From: Mytilus trossulus | Lineage: Eukaryota; Mollusca; Bivalvia; Mytilida; Mytilidae | Direction of reading: 5' to 3' | DNA length: 64,000 bases | NCBI RefSeq assembly: GCF_036588685.1 | Contig: NC_086380.1 | Coordinates: forward strand, 49,030,544 to 49,094,543 | Part shown: in pieces, positions 10,963-22,711 of the stretch | Numbering within the stretch: position 1 is the stretch's first letter | Layout of the letters: each line of letters starts with the position of its first letter | The notes under the pieces: model-generated | Told to the model about the DNA's origin: nothing | The model's database searches: none | Seen by the model: only the letters and a program-made list of their open reading frames with translations | Position numbers and translations under genes: made by a program

Positions 10963-11811
10963 CATTTATGGGCATTACGTTTTCTGGTCTCTGTGTCCGT
11001 CTGTTTGTAAGTCTCTTTGACCGTCCATATGTCCGTCCATTCGTCTGTCTGTCCGTCTGTCATGCTTCAGGTTAAAGTTTTTGGTTGAGGTGGTTTTTAA
11101 TAAAGTTGAAGTCCAGTCAACTTGAACTTAATACACATGTTCTCTATGAAATGATCTTTCTAATTTTAATGCCAAATTAGAGATTGCCCCCTTGCCCCCC
11201 CCGGCCAACCAACCAAGATGGCCACCATGGCTAAAAATAGAATATAGGGATAAAATGTAGATTTTGGCTTATAACTCTGAAACCAAAGCATTTAAAGCAA
11301 ATCTTAAAAGGGGTTAACTTGTTTATATAGTAAATATCTATCTGCCCTCAAATTTTCAGTTGAATTGGACAACCCTTTGTCGGGTTGCTGCCCCCAAATT
11401 GGTAATTTTTAAAGAAATTTAGCCATTTTCGGTTATTATCTTCAATACTATTATGGATAGAGATAAATTGTAAACAGCATTAATGTTCAGCAAATTAAGA
11501 TCTACAAAAAAGTCATATTACCAAAATGGTCAGTTGACCCCTTAAGGAGTTATTACCCTTTATAGCCATTTTTTAACAATGTTCATTAATTTGGTAAATT
11601 TACAAAGTGTTTTCCTCTGTAAGTAAAAGACCAAGTTCATTACAGATAGAGAAAATTGTAAGTAACAAGAATGATTAGTAAAGTATGATCAGATCTACAG
11701 ACACATCACCGTCACCAAAATACATTTTTTTATGAATCCATCTGCTTCCTTTGCATTGTTTAATATGCACATAAACCAAGGTGAGTGACACAGGCTCTTG
11801 AGAGCCTCTAG
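10963..11811 (+). repeat. Family G head joined to a family A body
   Basis: Starts attatgccccatttatggg with tccgtctgt-rich sequence, then from about 11190 follows family A (ccaaccaaccaagatggcc ... ggctcttgagagcctctag). Family F words resume immediately after (taggagttatgcccttt), so it looks like an insertion into family F. Confidence 0.65.
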
Positions 11812-12213
11812 TTTTAGGAGTTATGCCCTTTAAACTTTATGAATTTTGTAGTTTATGTGGACTTATTTTGTTAATGTGCATATCCACAAACAAATTTTTA
11901 ACAGATGACTTTTGTAGTGTTATGAGTCATTGAACTTCTGGTAAGATTTTGTATGTCCAGTGACAATGTTGGGGTTTGTGGATAGTGAGCAAGGTTCTTT
12001 AATTTAAGTCAGATTTTTAATTAATTTTCAACAGGATTTCAGAACTATAGGTATCATATCTTATTCAAGATTCAAAATTGAGCCAAGATTGTAACCTTAA
12101 TAATTGAATTTTAAGATATCTGTGATTGAGTCAAGATTGTAACCTTAATAATTGAATTTTAAGATATCTGTGATTGTGTTCCATTCAAATAAAAATAATC
12201 ATTATAATTTTAG

Positions 12214-12424
12214 GCTTTGCATCGACTAAGTGATGGATCGTTTAACGAGGAAATTATTGAATTGAAGGAATGGCAAATTTTTGAATCACAAAAGTCAAAT
12301 AGTCTACGTCATATACAAATGGAAAACAGACTTGCAGCTGTTGAAGAGCAGCTTGTAGCAGTAACAGAAAGAATGATGTCGCTTGAACTACAACAGAATG
12401 ACCCTATACCTAAAAATATCAAAG
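12214..12424 (+). CDS. Gene 1, internal exon: coiled-coil linker between HEPN and NTPase
   Basis: Follows an acceptor (ataattttag) ending at 12213, starts in phase 0 exactly as the 4774-4991 exon requires, and encodes about 70 residues beginning ALHRLSDGSFNEEI. The second half (roughly RHIQMENRLAAVEEQL through MMSLELQQ) has heptad-like spacing of L, V and M, so a coiled coil is likely, giving a linker or oligomerisation segment between effector and NTPase. The only donor that restores the frame of the next exon is AAAG|GCAAGT, a GC donor at 12425; nearby GT sites at 12429 and 12435 give the wrong phase. Gene 2 has a comparable charged coiled coil in the same place. Confidence 0.8.
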
Positions 12425-12430
12425 GCAAGT
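12425..12430 (+). other. Non-canonical GC splice donor (GC-AG intron)
   Basis: The sequence AAAG|GCAAGT matches the strict consensus of GC-AG introns. Using it, the exon is 211 bp (phase 1), which joins in frame with the 2-base remainder (AT) at 18702 to make a GAT (Asp) codon. Neither neighbouring GT donor preserves the frame. Confidence 0.7.
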
Positions 12431-12728
12431 ACAAGTATTGCTAAAATATTTTCCACAGATATATATATTAAAAGATTATAAGTTGACATGAAAGGGGGAG
12501 GGGGTTCAGAATAATTGATTGAGTAAAGACAAACAACACAGATAAGAACTGAAGTTGGAACAACACATTCTTTTAACCCAACGAAATGAACTGACGTGCA
12601 CTAAGTAGGTCAGATACTTTACTCTATATAAACAAGATTTTTGTTAATATTCCATAGTTATGTTTATTTAGAGAAGAAAAACATTTTTTGTCTTATTATA
12701 GGTAATTTCATCTGAAGTACATATTTTT

Positions 12729-13501
12729 AGCTCACCTGGGCCACAGGGCCAAGTGAGCTTTTCCCATCACTTGGCATCCAGCGACCGTCGTCTGTCGTCA
12801 GCTTTTACAAAAATCTTCTCCTCTGAAACTATGGGCCAAATTAAACCAAACTTGGCCACAATCATCATTGGGGTATTTAGTTAAAAAATTGTGTCCGATG
12901 ACCTGGTCAACCAACCAAGATGGCCGCCATGGCTTCTAATAGATAATAGGGGTAAAATTCAGTTTTTGGCTTATAACTAAAAAATTAAAGCATTTAAAAT
13001 CTGAAATGGGGTTTAATTGTTTATCAGGTGAAGATCTATCTGCCCTGGAAATTTCAGATGAATCGATGAACCAGTTGTTGGGTTGCTGCCTCTGAATTGG
13101 TAATTTTAAGGAAATTTTCCTGTTTTTGGTTATTATCTTGAATAATATTATAGATAGAGATAAACAGTGAACAGCAATAATGTTCAGCAAAGTAAGATTT
13201 ACAAATAAATCAACATCATCAATATGGTCAGTTTACCCCTTTGGGAGTTATTGCCCTTTATAGTCATTTTTTTACATTTTTCATAAATTTTGTAGATTTT
13301 TAGAAAATATTTTCCACTCTTATTACTGTGCCAAGTTCATTACAGATAGAGATAATTGTAGCAACAAGAATGTTCGGTAAAGTAAGATCTATAAACACAT
13401 CACCATCATCAAAACACAATTTTGTTATGAATTTATCTGTGTCCATTGTTTAATATGCACATACACCAAGGTGAGCGACACAGGCTCTTGAGAGCCTCTA
13501 G
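12729..13501 (+). repeat. Family A copy 1 (complete)
   Basis: Begins AGCTCACCTGG and ends GGTGAGCGACACAGG then GGCTCTTGAGAGCC and TCTAG. AGCTCACC at the start and GGTGAGC near the end are inverted, and the end can form a short hairpin. Internal words include ccaaccaaccaagatggcc, ggcttataact, gttgctgcc and gttattgcccttta. Confidence 0.85.
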
Positions 13502-13634
13502 TTTTATAATGTTCAAGATTATTTACTTTGTAATTGAAGTCACATCAACTTGAAACTTTGTACAACCTTCGATTAAATATCAGGCGACTTTTAAAAAATA
13601 TGTTTGTGTCAAATTCATGTTTTGACGTATTTTT

Positions 13635-14296
13635 AGCTCACCTGGCCCTTCAAGTGAGCTTTTCTCATCACTTGGGTCTGGCATCCAGTGTCGTCCATCA
13701 TTGTTAACTTTTACAAAAATCTTCTCCTCTGAAATAATTCGCCAAATTTAACCAAACATGGCCAAAATCATAATTAGGGTATCTAGTTTAAAAATTGTGT
13801 CCAGTGACCCGGCCAACTAACCAAGATGGCCACCATGGCTAAACATAGAACATAGGGGTAAAATGCAGTTTTTGGCTTATAACTCAAAAACCAAAGCATT
13901 TAGAGCAAATCTGACATGAGATCTATCTGCCCTGATATTTTGAGATGAATTGGACAACCGGTTGTTGGGTTGCTGCCCCTGAATTGGTAATTTTAAGGAA
14001 ATTTTACTGTTTTTGGGTATTATCTTGAATATTATTATAAATAGAGATAAACTGTAAACTGCAAAAATGTTAAGCAAAGTAAGATTTACAAATAAGTCAA
14101 CAGGACCAAAATGGTCAGTTGACCCTTTTAGGAGTTATTGCCCTTTATATTAAATTTTTAACCATTTTTCGTAAATCTTACATATCTTTTACAAAAATAT
14201 CTCCTCTGAAACTACTGGGCCAAATTATACCAAACATGGCTTAAATCATAATTAGGGTATCTTGTTTAAAAATTGTGTCCCAGGACACGGCCAACC
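13635..14296 (+). repeat. Family A copy 2 (3' interrupted)
   Basis: Starts AGCTCACCTGGCCC and runs through the same internal words into a second partial unit (ttttacaaaaatatctcctc), then breaks at ggccaaccag where unrelated sequence begins. Confidence 0.8.
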
Positions 14297-14620
14297 AGTC
14301 ATACCTGCCAACTTTTGAAAATGCCCATGGGGGTTTTAGCGCGTGACAACTATTTCAAAGTTTAAAATTCTTTGCAACGACTATTTTGCGCGTGCTGTTT
14401 TGTAGTCTAGAAAGAGTGTCATATTTGCATGATTTGTAAGATGAGCTTACATCCCTTTTTTAAGTTTATTTGCATGATTCTAGTTATTATATCAGTAGAA
14501 AATATGAACAATTGTATCTGTAAGACCAGGAATTATTTTCATGTGTAAGGATACTAAATAGTTGTTGACTTTTCCAATTTAAAATTATACACAAAGAAGG
14601 ACCTTTATCAGGTTGGGAAC
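14297..14620. repeat. Unclassified sequence inserted in family A
   Basis: Begins tcatacctgccaacttttg and ends before taagatggccgccatg. No ORF is convincing. It separates the plus and minus family A blocks. Confidence 0.4.
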
Positions 14621-14646
14621 AACTAAGATGGCCGCCATGACTAAAA

Positions 14647-16508
14647 CTAGAGGCTCTAAAGAGCCTGTGTCGCTCACCTAAGTATATGTGAGTTTTAAAG
14701 AAAGGAAGCAGATGAATCATGACAAAATTATTTTTTGGTGATGGTGATGTGTTTGTACATCTTACTTTACTGAACATTCTTGCAATTTACAATTATCTCT
14801 ATCTATAATGAACTTGGCCCATTAGTTTCAGTGGAAAATGTTAGTAAAAATTTACAAATTTTATGAAAATTGTTTAAAAATTGACTATAAAGGTCAATAA
14901 CTCCTTAGGGGGTCAATTGACCATTTCAGTCATGTTGACTTATTTGTAAATCTTACTTTTCTGAACATTATCATGATTATTGCTGTTTACAGTTTATCTC
15001 TATCTATAATAATATTCAAGATAATGACCAAAAACAGCAAAATAACCTTAAAATTACCAATTCAGGGACAGCAACCCAGCAACGGGTTGTACTTTTCCAA
15101 TGGAAATTTCAGGGCAGATAGATCTTGACCTGATAAACAATTTTACCCCCATGTCAGATTTTCTCTAAATGCTTTGGTTTTTGAGTTATAAGCCAAAAAC
15201 TGTATTTTACCCCTATGTTCTATTTTTAGCCATGGTGGCCATCTTGGTTGGTTGGTGGTGTCAGTTGACACATTTTTTAAACTAAAAAACCCAATGATGA
15301 TTGTGGCCAGGTTTTGTTCAATTTGGCCCAGTAGTTTCAGAGGAGAAGATTTTTGTAAAAGATTAATAAGATTTACGTAAAATGGTTAAAAATTGACTAT
15401 AAAGGGCAATAACTTCTAAAGGGGTCAACTGACCAATTTGGTCATGTTGACTTATTTGTAAATCTTACTTTGCTGAACATTATTGCTGTTTACAGTTATC
15501 TCTATCTATAATAATATTATAGATGATAACCAAAAACAGTAAAATTTCCTTAAAATTACCAATTTAGGGACAGCAACCCAACAATGGGTTTTTCAATTCA
15601 TCTGAAAATTGTAAGGCAGATAAATCTTGACCTGATAAACAATTTTACCCCATGTCAGATTTTCTCTAAATGCTTTGGTTTTTGAGTTATAAGCCAAAAA
15701 CTGTATTTTACCCCTATGTTCTATTTTTAGCCATGGCAGCCATCTTGATTGGTTGGCGGGGTCACTGGACACATTTTATAAACTAGATACCCCAATGATG
15801 ATTGTGGTCAAGTTTGGTTCAATTTGGCCCAGTAGTTTCAGAGAAGAAGATTTTTGTAAAAGATTACTAAGATTTACGTAAAATGGTTAAAAATGGACTA
15901 TAAAGGGCAATAACTCCTAAAGGGGTCAACTGACCATTTCGGTCATGTTGACTTATTTGTAAATCTTTCTTTGCTGAACATTATTGCTGTGTACAGTTTA
16001 TCTCTATCTATAATAATATTAAAGATAATAACCAACAACAGTATAATTTCCTTAAAATTACCAATTTAGGGACAGCAACCTAACAACGGGTTTTCCAATT
16101 ATATGAAAATTTCAGGTCAGAGAGATCTTGACCTGATAAACAAATTTACCCCATGTCAGATTTGCTCTAAATGCTTTGGTTTTTTAGTTATAAGCCAAAA
16201 ACTGTATTTTACCCCTTTGTTCTATTTTTAGCCATGGCGGCCATCTTGATTGGTTGGCGGGGTCACTGGACACATTTTTAAACTAGATACCCCAATGATG
16301 ATTGTGGTTAAGTTTGGTTCAATTTGGCCCAGTAGTTTCAGAGGAGAAGATTTTTGTAAAAGATTACTAAGATTTACGTAAAATGGTTAAAAATGGACTA
16401 TAAAGGGCAATAACTCCTAAAGGGGTCAACTGACCATTTCGGTCATTTGACTTATTTGTAAATCTTACTTTGCTGAACATTATTGCTGTTTACAGTTTAT
16501 CTCTATCT
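14647..16508 (-). repeat. Family A block, minus orientation, three tandem inner units
   Basis: Starts at the reversed 3' end (ctagaggctctaaagagcc, tgtcgctcacc). Inner units of about 560 bp repeat: aacaattttacccc, ccatggtggccatcttgg, cagaggagaagatttttg and gggcaataactcc each recur three times. Confidence 0.85.
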
Positions 16509-17402
16509 ATCTGTGAACAGCAATAATGTTCAGCAAAGTAAGATTTACAAATAAGTTAGCATGACAAAAAAGGTCAGTTGACCCCTTTATGAGCTATTGC
16601 CCTTTATAGTAAATTTTTAACCATTTTTAGCTCACCTAGCCTAAAGGGCCAAATCAGCTTTTCTCATCACTTGGCGTCTGTCGTCAGTAGTCGTCCGGTG
16701 TCAGTCGTACGTAAACTTTTACAAAAATCTTCTCCTCTGAAACTATTGGGCCAAATTCAACCAAACTTAGCCACAATCAACATTGGAGTATCTAGATTGA
16801 AACTTTTGTCCGGTGACCCGGCATACCAACCAAGATGGCCACCACGGCTAAAAATAGAACATGGGGGTAAAATGCAGTTTTTTGCTTATAACTCAAATAC
16901 CAAAGCATTTAGAGCAAATCTGACAGGTGTATAAGTGTTTATCAGGTCAAGATCTATCTGCTCTGAAAATTTCAGATGAATCCAACAACCTGTTGTTGGG
17001 TTGCTGTCCCTGAATTGGTAATTTTAGGGAAATTTTGCTGTTTTTGGTTATTATCTTGAATACTATTAAAGATAGAGATAAACTGTAAAGAGAAATAGTG
17101 TTAAGCAAAATAAGATTTACAAATAAGTCTAATGACCAAAATGGTCAGTCGACCCCTTAAGGAGATATTGCCCTTTAAAGTCAATTTAACAATTTTCATA
17201 AAAAAAACATTTTCCACTTAAACTACTGGGCCAAGTTCATTTTAGATAGAAATAATTGTAAGCAGCAAGAATGATCAGTAAAGTAAGATATATAAACACA
17301 TCACCATCACCAAAACACAATTTTGTCATGAATCCATCTGCGTCCTTTCTTTAAAATTCACATAAACCAAGGTGAGCGACACAGACTCTTTAGTGCCTCT
17401 AG
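16509..17402 (+). repeat. Family A copy 3, head-to-head with the minus block
   Basis: Directly abuts the minus block: gaacattattgctgtttacag and tctatctatc switch to ctgtgaacagcaataatgttc, the reverse complement. Contains an AGCTCACC start at 16629 and ends cctctag at 17402. Confidence 0.85.
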
Positions 17403-18063
17403 TTCGTAAATCTTAGTAATCTTTTACAAAAATCTTCACCTTTGAAACTACTGGGCCAAATAAATTCAAACTTGGCCACAATCATCTTTGGGGTATCTAG
17501 TTTAAAAAATGTGTGGCGTGACCCGGCCAACCAACCAAGAGGGTTGCCATGGCTAAAAATAGAACACAAGGGTAAAATGCATTTTTTGGCTTATTACTCA
17601 AAAACCAAAGCATTTAGAGTAAATCTGACATGGGAGAAAATTGTTATTCAGGTGAAGAACTTTCTGCCCTGAGATTTTTAAATGGATCGGACAACATGTT
17701 GTTAGGTTTCTGCCACTAATTTGGTTATTTAAAGGAAATTTTGCTGTTTTTTGTTACATGTATTATCTTGAATATTATTAAAGATAGAGATACACTGTAA
17801 ACAGCAATATTGTACACCACATTAAGACCTAAAAATAAGTCAACATGACCAAAATGGTCAATTGACCCCCCCAAGGAGTTATTGTCCTTTATAGTCAATT
17901 TATAACAATGTGTTACTAACATTTTCCACTGAAACTACTGGGCCAAGTTCGTTATAGATAGAAATTATTGTAAGCAGCAAGAATGTTCAGTAAAGTAAGA
18001 TGTACAAACACATCACCATCACCAAAACACAATTTTCTTGAATCCATTTGAGTCCTTTGTTGA
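17403..18063 (+). repeat. Family A partial unit
   Basis: Starts at ttcgtaaatcttagtaatc (inner unit boundary) and runs through ccaaccaaccaagaggg to aaaacacaattttcttgaatcc, just short of the usual terminal hairpin. Confidence 0.75.
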
Positions 18064-18067
18064 ATAT

Positions 18068-18315
18068 TGACAAATGTGAGGGTGCGGGTGCAATTTGCAA
18101 CAGCATAGTGCATTGCACAAATTCAGATCATATACCTAATTTTAAGTTCTTTGACTATAGTTGTTGTGTGTCAGAAACCTATTTTGTGTCAAATTATTAC
18201 AATCCAAATTCAGACTTGTATCAAGCGGCAAAATTGTGTCCATTTTGACCCCAACTTTTCAGGGTTGTACATCTGCGGTCAAATTCAGCTGCACTCAGCG
18301 AAGCAATTTATTTTC
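18068..18315 (+). repeat. Family B 3' module, diverged
   Basis: gcaatttgcaacagcatagtg, gtgtcagaaacctattttgtg and ccccaacttttcagggttg in the family order, ending near cagctgcactcagcgaagc. Confidence 0.65.
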
Positions 18316-18404
18316 TATTTGTTATGTATTGTCTTCTTTTCTATGACTTGAGTTGATTTATTTTCCCTTTGCAAAAGATTACGGAAAAACATTTTCAATT
18401 TTAG

Positions 18405-18575
18405 TTTCATGTTTTGGAGTTTAGTATGACGTCCATTATCACTGAACTAGCCTACAATTGTGTTTAGGGATCAGCTGAAGCACTCCTCCAGGTGCCAAGT
18501 TTCTTGCTCTGGTTTTTCTTTGCTCATTAGTCGGGTTGTTGTCTCTTTAGACACATTCCCCATTTCCATTCTCAA
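18405..18575 (+). repeat. Family H copy
   Basis: tttggagtttagtatgacgtcc, ggtgccaagtttcttgctc and gtcgggttgttgtctcttt then ccccatttccattctcaatt. A reversed partial copy is at 56484-56585. It ends about 130 bp before the large exon. Confidence 0.65.
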
Positions 18576-18701
18576 TTTTATATTTAGAAATTTTGTAGAA
18601 TTTGGGTAAAAAATGGTAAATGCATTGTTATTTGCCTTGTTATTAACAAAGTTACATTTCAAGTTAATAAAGATAATTTATATAAGCATTTCTTATTACA
18701 G

Positions 18702-21700
18702 ATTTGTATGAGAAGGAAATTAAACGTTGGGTAGAAGACAAGGAAAAGTTCTTTGAAACTGCAGCCGCCAAGAAGATATTAAGTTTTGTAATTGGAAATT
18801 TTGTCACCGTCATAGCTGGTAGTTCTGGAATGGGTAAAACAGCCACTTCACATCATATTGCATTACATTTACAACAACACGAAGGGTACCAGATTTTGCC
18901 AATGTCTGACCCAAAGGACATTGAAAAATATTATACAAAGGGACTTGCACAAATATTTGTTTTTGATGATTTATGTGGAGTTTTCAATGTTGATCAGCAT
19001 TTGATTAACTCTTGGGACAGAGTTTCTAGTCAGATAGAAAGATTTTGTAAGGAAAATAAACATTTTCGAATCCTTGTTACTTGTAGATTACAGATAACAA
19101 AAAGTCCACAGTTTGAAAAGTTATCTGACAAGTTAAATATGAAAGAATGCAATTTGCTTTCAAAAGATTTGGCTTACAAAAATAGTGAAAAACTGAAAAT
19201 TGCCTCTTGTCATATGGATCAAGAACACGTGCATAAACTTAGCAGGGAGACCATCAGTGGCCTGGACATGTTTCCATTTCTTTGTGATTTTTTTGGTAAA
19301 TCTGATGACAAAGATATGAAAATGTTTGAATGCCCTATTCAATATTTTGAAGAACAGTTTGATCAGATGCAGTATCAAGATGAGGAGAGTTTCCTGGGAC
19401 TTGGGTTGCTTGTTATTTACAATGACACAATAAAAATAAATTTCTTCAAAGATGAGAGTATAGACACAGAGTTCAAGAAGATCTTTAAAGAAGTCTTTGA
19501 AAGTTTAGAATTATCAAACCGTCCTTCGAAATTGCAAGTCCTTAGGAAATTAGACACCTTAATTGATACTTACATTGACAAAAATGAATCAATAATAACT
19601 AGTAAACATGGCATAGTTTTTGGTTTACTTTCTTTATATTTTGGAAAGAAAATGACAAAAACTCTAGTGAAATATGCTACACCAGATTTTATTTCAGATA
19701 GAATTCAGTTTGAATCTTTAAAAGAAGATCATGATGAATATACAATTATGATACCTCCATGCTTGGAAAATTTGTACTTTCATCGCATGGAAGTGGAGAT
19801 AATACATAAGAATTTTTACAATGTATTCGGGAACAAACAATCCCATTTTAAAACATATCAAGAAAAATTTACTGATTTCTTTTCTAAGAAGAAAGATATT
19901 TTAGAAATATTATTGCGCAATAGGTGGCCTATTTATCTTTCATCCATGTATGGATGTAGCATTGTTGTACAATTTTTGTTGGAACAAAGAACTGCACCAG
20001 ATTTTAATCATGAAGATGAAGATGAAAGCAGCTTTGAAATATATGTGGAAGACAGTGATGATGAATATAATGACCTTGCTTTGGACAATTACAAAATCAG
20101 GCTTACAAATGCTCCCTTAGTAGAAGCATGCACAGAGGGCCATTTGCAGATAGTTCAATCTCTTGTCCAATATGGATATGATATTGATGGTGTTCTTTGC
20201 CCCTTGTTTGCTGCATGTCATAATGGCCATACAGACATCGTGAATTTTCTGCTTACCTGTAATTGCATAGTTAATACAAAAAATCGACAAGGTCAAACAG
20301 CCCTTCACGGTGCGTGTATGAACGGCAACATCGAAATTGTTTTAGCACTATTAGAAAGAGGTTGTTGCATAAACGAACAAAATCATCGCAAAGAGACCCC
20401 TTTATTTAATGCTTGCAAGCATGGTTATCTTGATATTGTGAACATTCTCCTGAAATTTAATTCTGGTATTAATATATGCAACTACTTCAGTGAAAACTTT
20501 CTGCAAGCAGCTTGTAAAAAAGGTCGTAAAGATATAGATGAAGTATTGATAAGAAATAGATGTGATATTAATATAGTAAACCTTTTTGGCCAAACAGCAC
20601 TGCATGAGGCTTGCTCTTCAGACTACACTCAAGTCTCAGATGAAGAGGATGATAATTGTTCTAGTGAAGGTGAAGAAGGTGATACTTGGTCAAGTGAAGA
20701 TGAAGAAGATGGCATTCAGTATGATGAACATAAAGTTGAAAATGGCATTAATATAATTGATTATAAAATTCCAGACAGCATTGAAACGCTTCGAAAAGGC
20801 ATTGTGGAAATGTTGTTGCACAATAATGTAGACTTGTGTATTGCTGATTGTTATAACAAAACTGCACTTCATTGTGCAGCTCAAAGTGGCTATCCATCAA
20901 TAGTGGATGTTTTGTTACAGATATTGTTTGAAAAAAATAAGATGGTATTGGTAAATGAAGATAAACCAATTAATATTGAAAAAGAAATCATCCCACCCCT
21001 TTTTTGCTCAAGTAGTAAAAGTGTTATACATGTGTTTGTACAACATAACTGTAATATACATGTACGTGATTCCTTAGGTCGAAATGCTTTACATTATGCA
21101 AGTGAACGCAGTTCTTTAGAAATGGTAGTAATTTTGTATGATATTGGTTGTAAAATAGATCATTTAAGTGCTTCGGGGAAGAGTGTTCTTCATGCAGCAT
21201 GTCGAGGAGGCAATGAGGATATCGTGGAATTTTTCCTGAATAGAGGATGTGACGTTGACCATGCTGACAATCAGGATGAAACTCCTTTATTTATGGCCTG
21301 TGAGGGATCAAACTGTAAGATTGTAGATATATTGATAAAACATAACTGTGATGTTCATAAAATCAATTCTGTTGGCTGCAATTCTTTACAAAAACCCAGT
21401 TTAAATGGCCATGCTGACATAGTTTACATTTTGGTGAAAAATGGAATTAATATCAACCAGACTGATGATTGGAACAACACACCACTGTTTTATGCATGTC
21501 TTCATGGTAACATAGATGTAATCAATTTATTATTAGAGAATAAATGTGAAGTAAATATTCCAAATAAAGAAGGTAACATTGTTTTGCACATTTCATGCTG
21601 GTTAGGGCATCTAGAAATGACACAGTTATTATTACAAAATCAGTCGAACGTCGATCAACCTGATAAATTAAAACTAACACCTTTACATCTGGCAGCCACA

Positions 21701-22249
21701 GCAGGATACAACGATATAGTTGAATTATTGATTGAAAATGGTTGCGATATCAATGCTTGCGACATCAATGGAAGAAATGCTTTGCATTATGCGTGCATGC
21801 AGAAGGTAGAACATGGAAATATTAATATTTTACGTGAGTTCTCGCGATATCGTCGACAGGAACATTATCATAAAGAGGTTGTTGTCCTCCTACTGCAAAA
21901 TAAATGTGATGCAAATCAACAAGATACCTTTGGTCAGATGCCTTTGCATATAGCATGCGAGACATATACATCTCATAGATATATAAGATGTATGACAGAT
22001 ATCGTAAAACTGTTAATTAAGAGTGGTTGTGACATAAATAAGTGTGATAACTTGCACAGGTCACCATTCCTCGTTGCCTGTGAACAGAACGGGTATAAAT
22101 CTGAAGAGATTGTGAAAACTCTGGTTGAAAAAAACTGTGATGTTAATATCAAAGACAGCAATGGACAAACTGGGCTTGAGATTTGCAATTCAAAGGGATT
22201 TACTTGGATGACTGAAATTTTGCTCCAAAGTCAGAATTCAAAACAATAG
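18702..22249 (+). CDS. Gene 1, last exon: nSTAND3 NTPase plus ~18 ankyrin repeats
   Basis: A 3.5-kb terminal exon after an acceptor (tcttattacag) ending at 18701, open to TAG at 22247-22249. Counting from the TTG-Tyr at 18704, residues 7-20 (KRWVEDKEKFFETA) and the NTPase core match the nSTAND3 family: Walker A GSSGMGKT near 39-46, Walker B IFVFDD near 84-89, and FRILVTCR near 121-128 (sensor-type Arg). About 180-460 is a helical/winged-helix-like region with FPFLCDFF. From about 468 to 1176 there are roughly 18 ankyrin repeats (TALHxACxxGxxxIVxxLLxxGCDIN), many with Cys at the turn. Acidic inserts lie at about 436-461 and 645-676. There is no transmembrane segment and no C-terminal catalytic domain. 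In STAND proteins nucleotide exchange gates oligomerisation and the repeats sense the ligand; by that logic this is an intracellular receptor whose output is the N-terminal HEPN domain. The ligand is unknown. Confidence 0.93.
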
Positions 22250-22700
22250 GCTACATATGAAAATGCTTAAATTTATGTCTTAGTTCATGTTAGTTGTTAT
22301 AAATTAAGATAAAGTAATCAGTACTGAAGGAAATAAAAAAAAATAAGATTTTCCTTATAATTTTACAAAAGCTATGTGAAAAAAGAAAATGTCATATGTA
22401 TCTTATAAGAATCTATTAAATTGGCCATAAGCAGAGTACATTCTGTAATTTTTAAGCCTCCAATCTAAATTAATGGAATTTGGGGACAAAAGTTAAAAAA
22501 ACATATTGAAAGATTGAAAAGGGACAATCACAATGATGTGTCTTACAATACACTCGATTATAACAAAACACAAATCAGAGGATAGACAACAGCGTGTTGA
22601 TAAAATGGGACGAAAAATTGCTTCAGAATATCAAAAAATTATATGGGAAATCAAAGAATGAAAAACATGAAAAAGGAGCTTCATTGTTATACATACACCA
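22250..22700 (+). other. Gene 1 3' UTR and downstream sequence
   Basis: Non-coding; contains the AATAAA at 22332 and no recognised repeat. Confidence 0.45.
22332..22337 (+). promoter_or_regulatory. Candidate polyadenylation signal of gene 1
   Basis: AATAAA lies 83 bp after the stop codon of the ankyrin exon, inside an A-rich stretch. Position and sequence fit a poly(A) signal; no transcript evidence is available. Confidence 0.45.
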
Positions 22701-22711
22701 GAAGTTACGGG

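Noticed and set aside
12429-12436. GT donors GTACAA (12429) and GTATTG (12435) for the gene 1 coiled-coil exon
   Set aside because: Both leave a phase that does not match the acceptor at 18702; the GC donor at 12425 does.
20117-21000. Minus-strand frames inside the ankyrin exon
   Set aside because: Shadow frames opposite a clear domain-bearing plus-strand exon.
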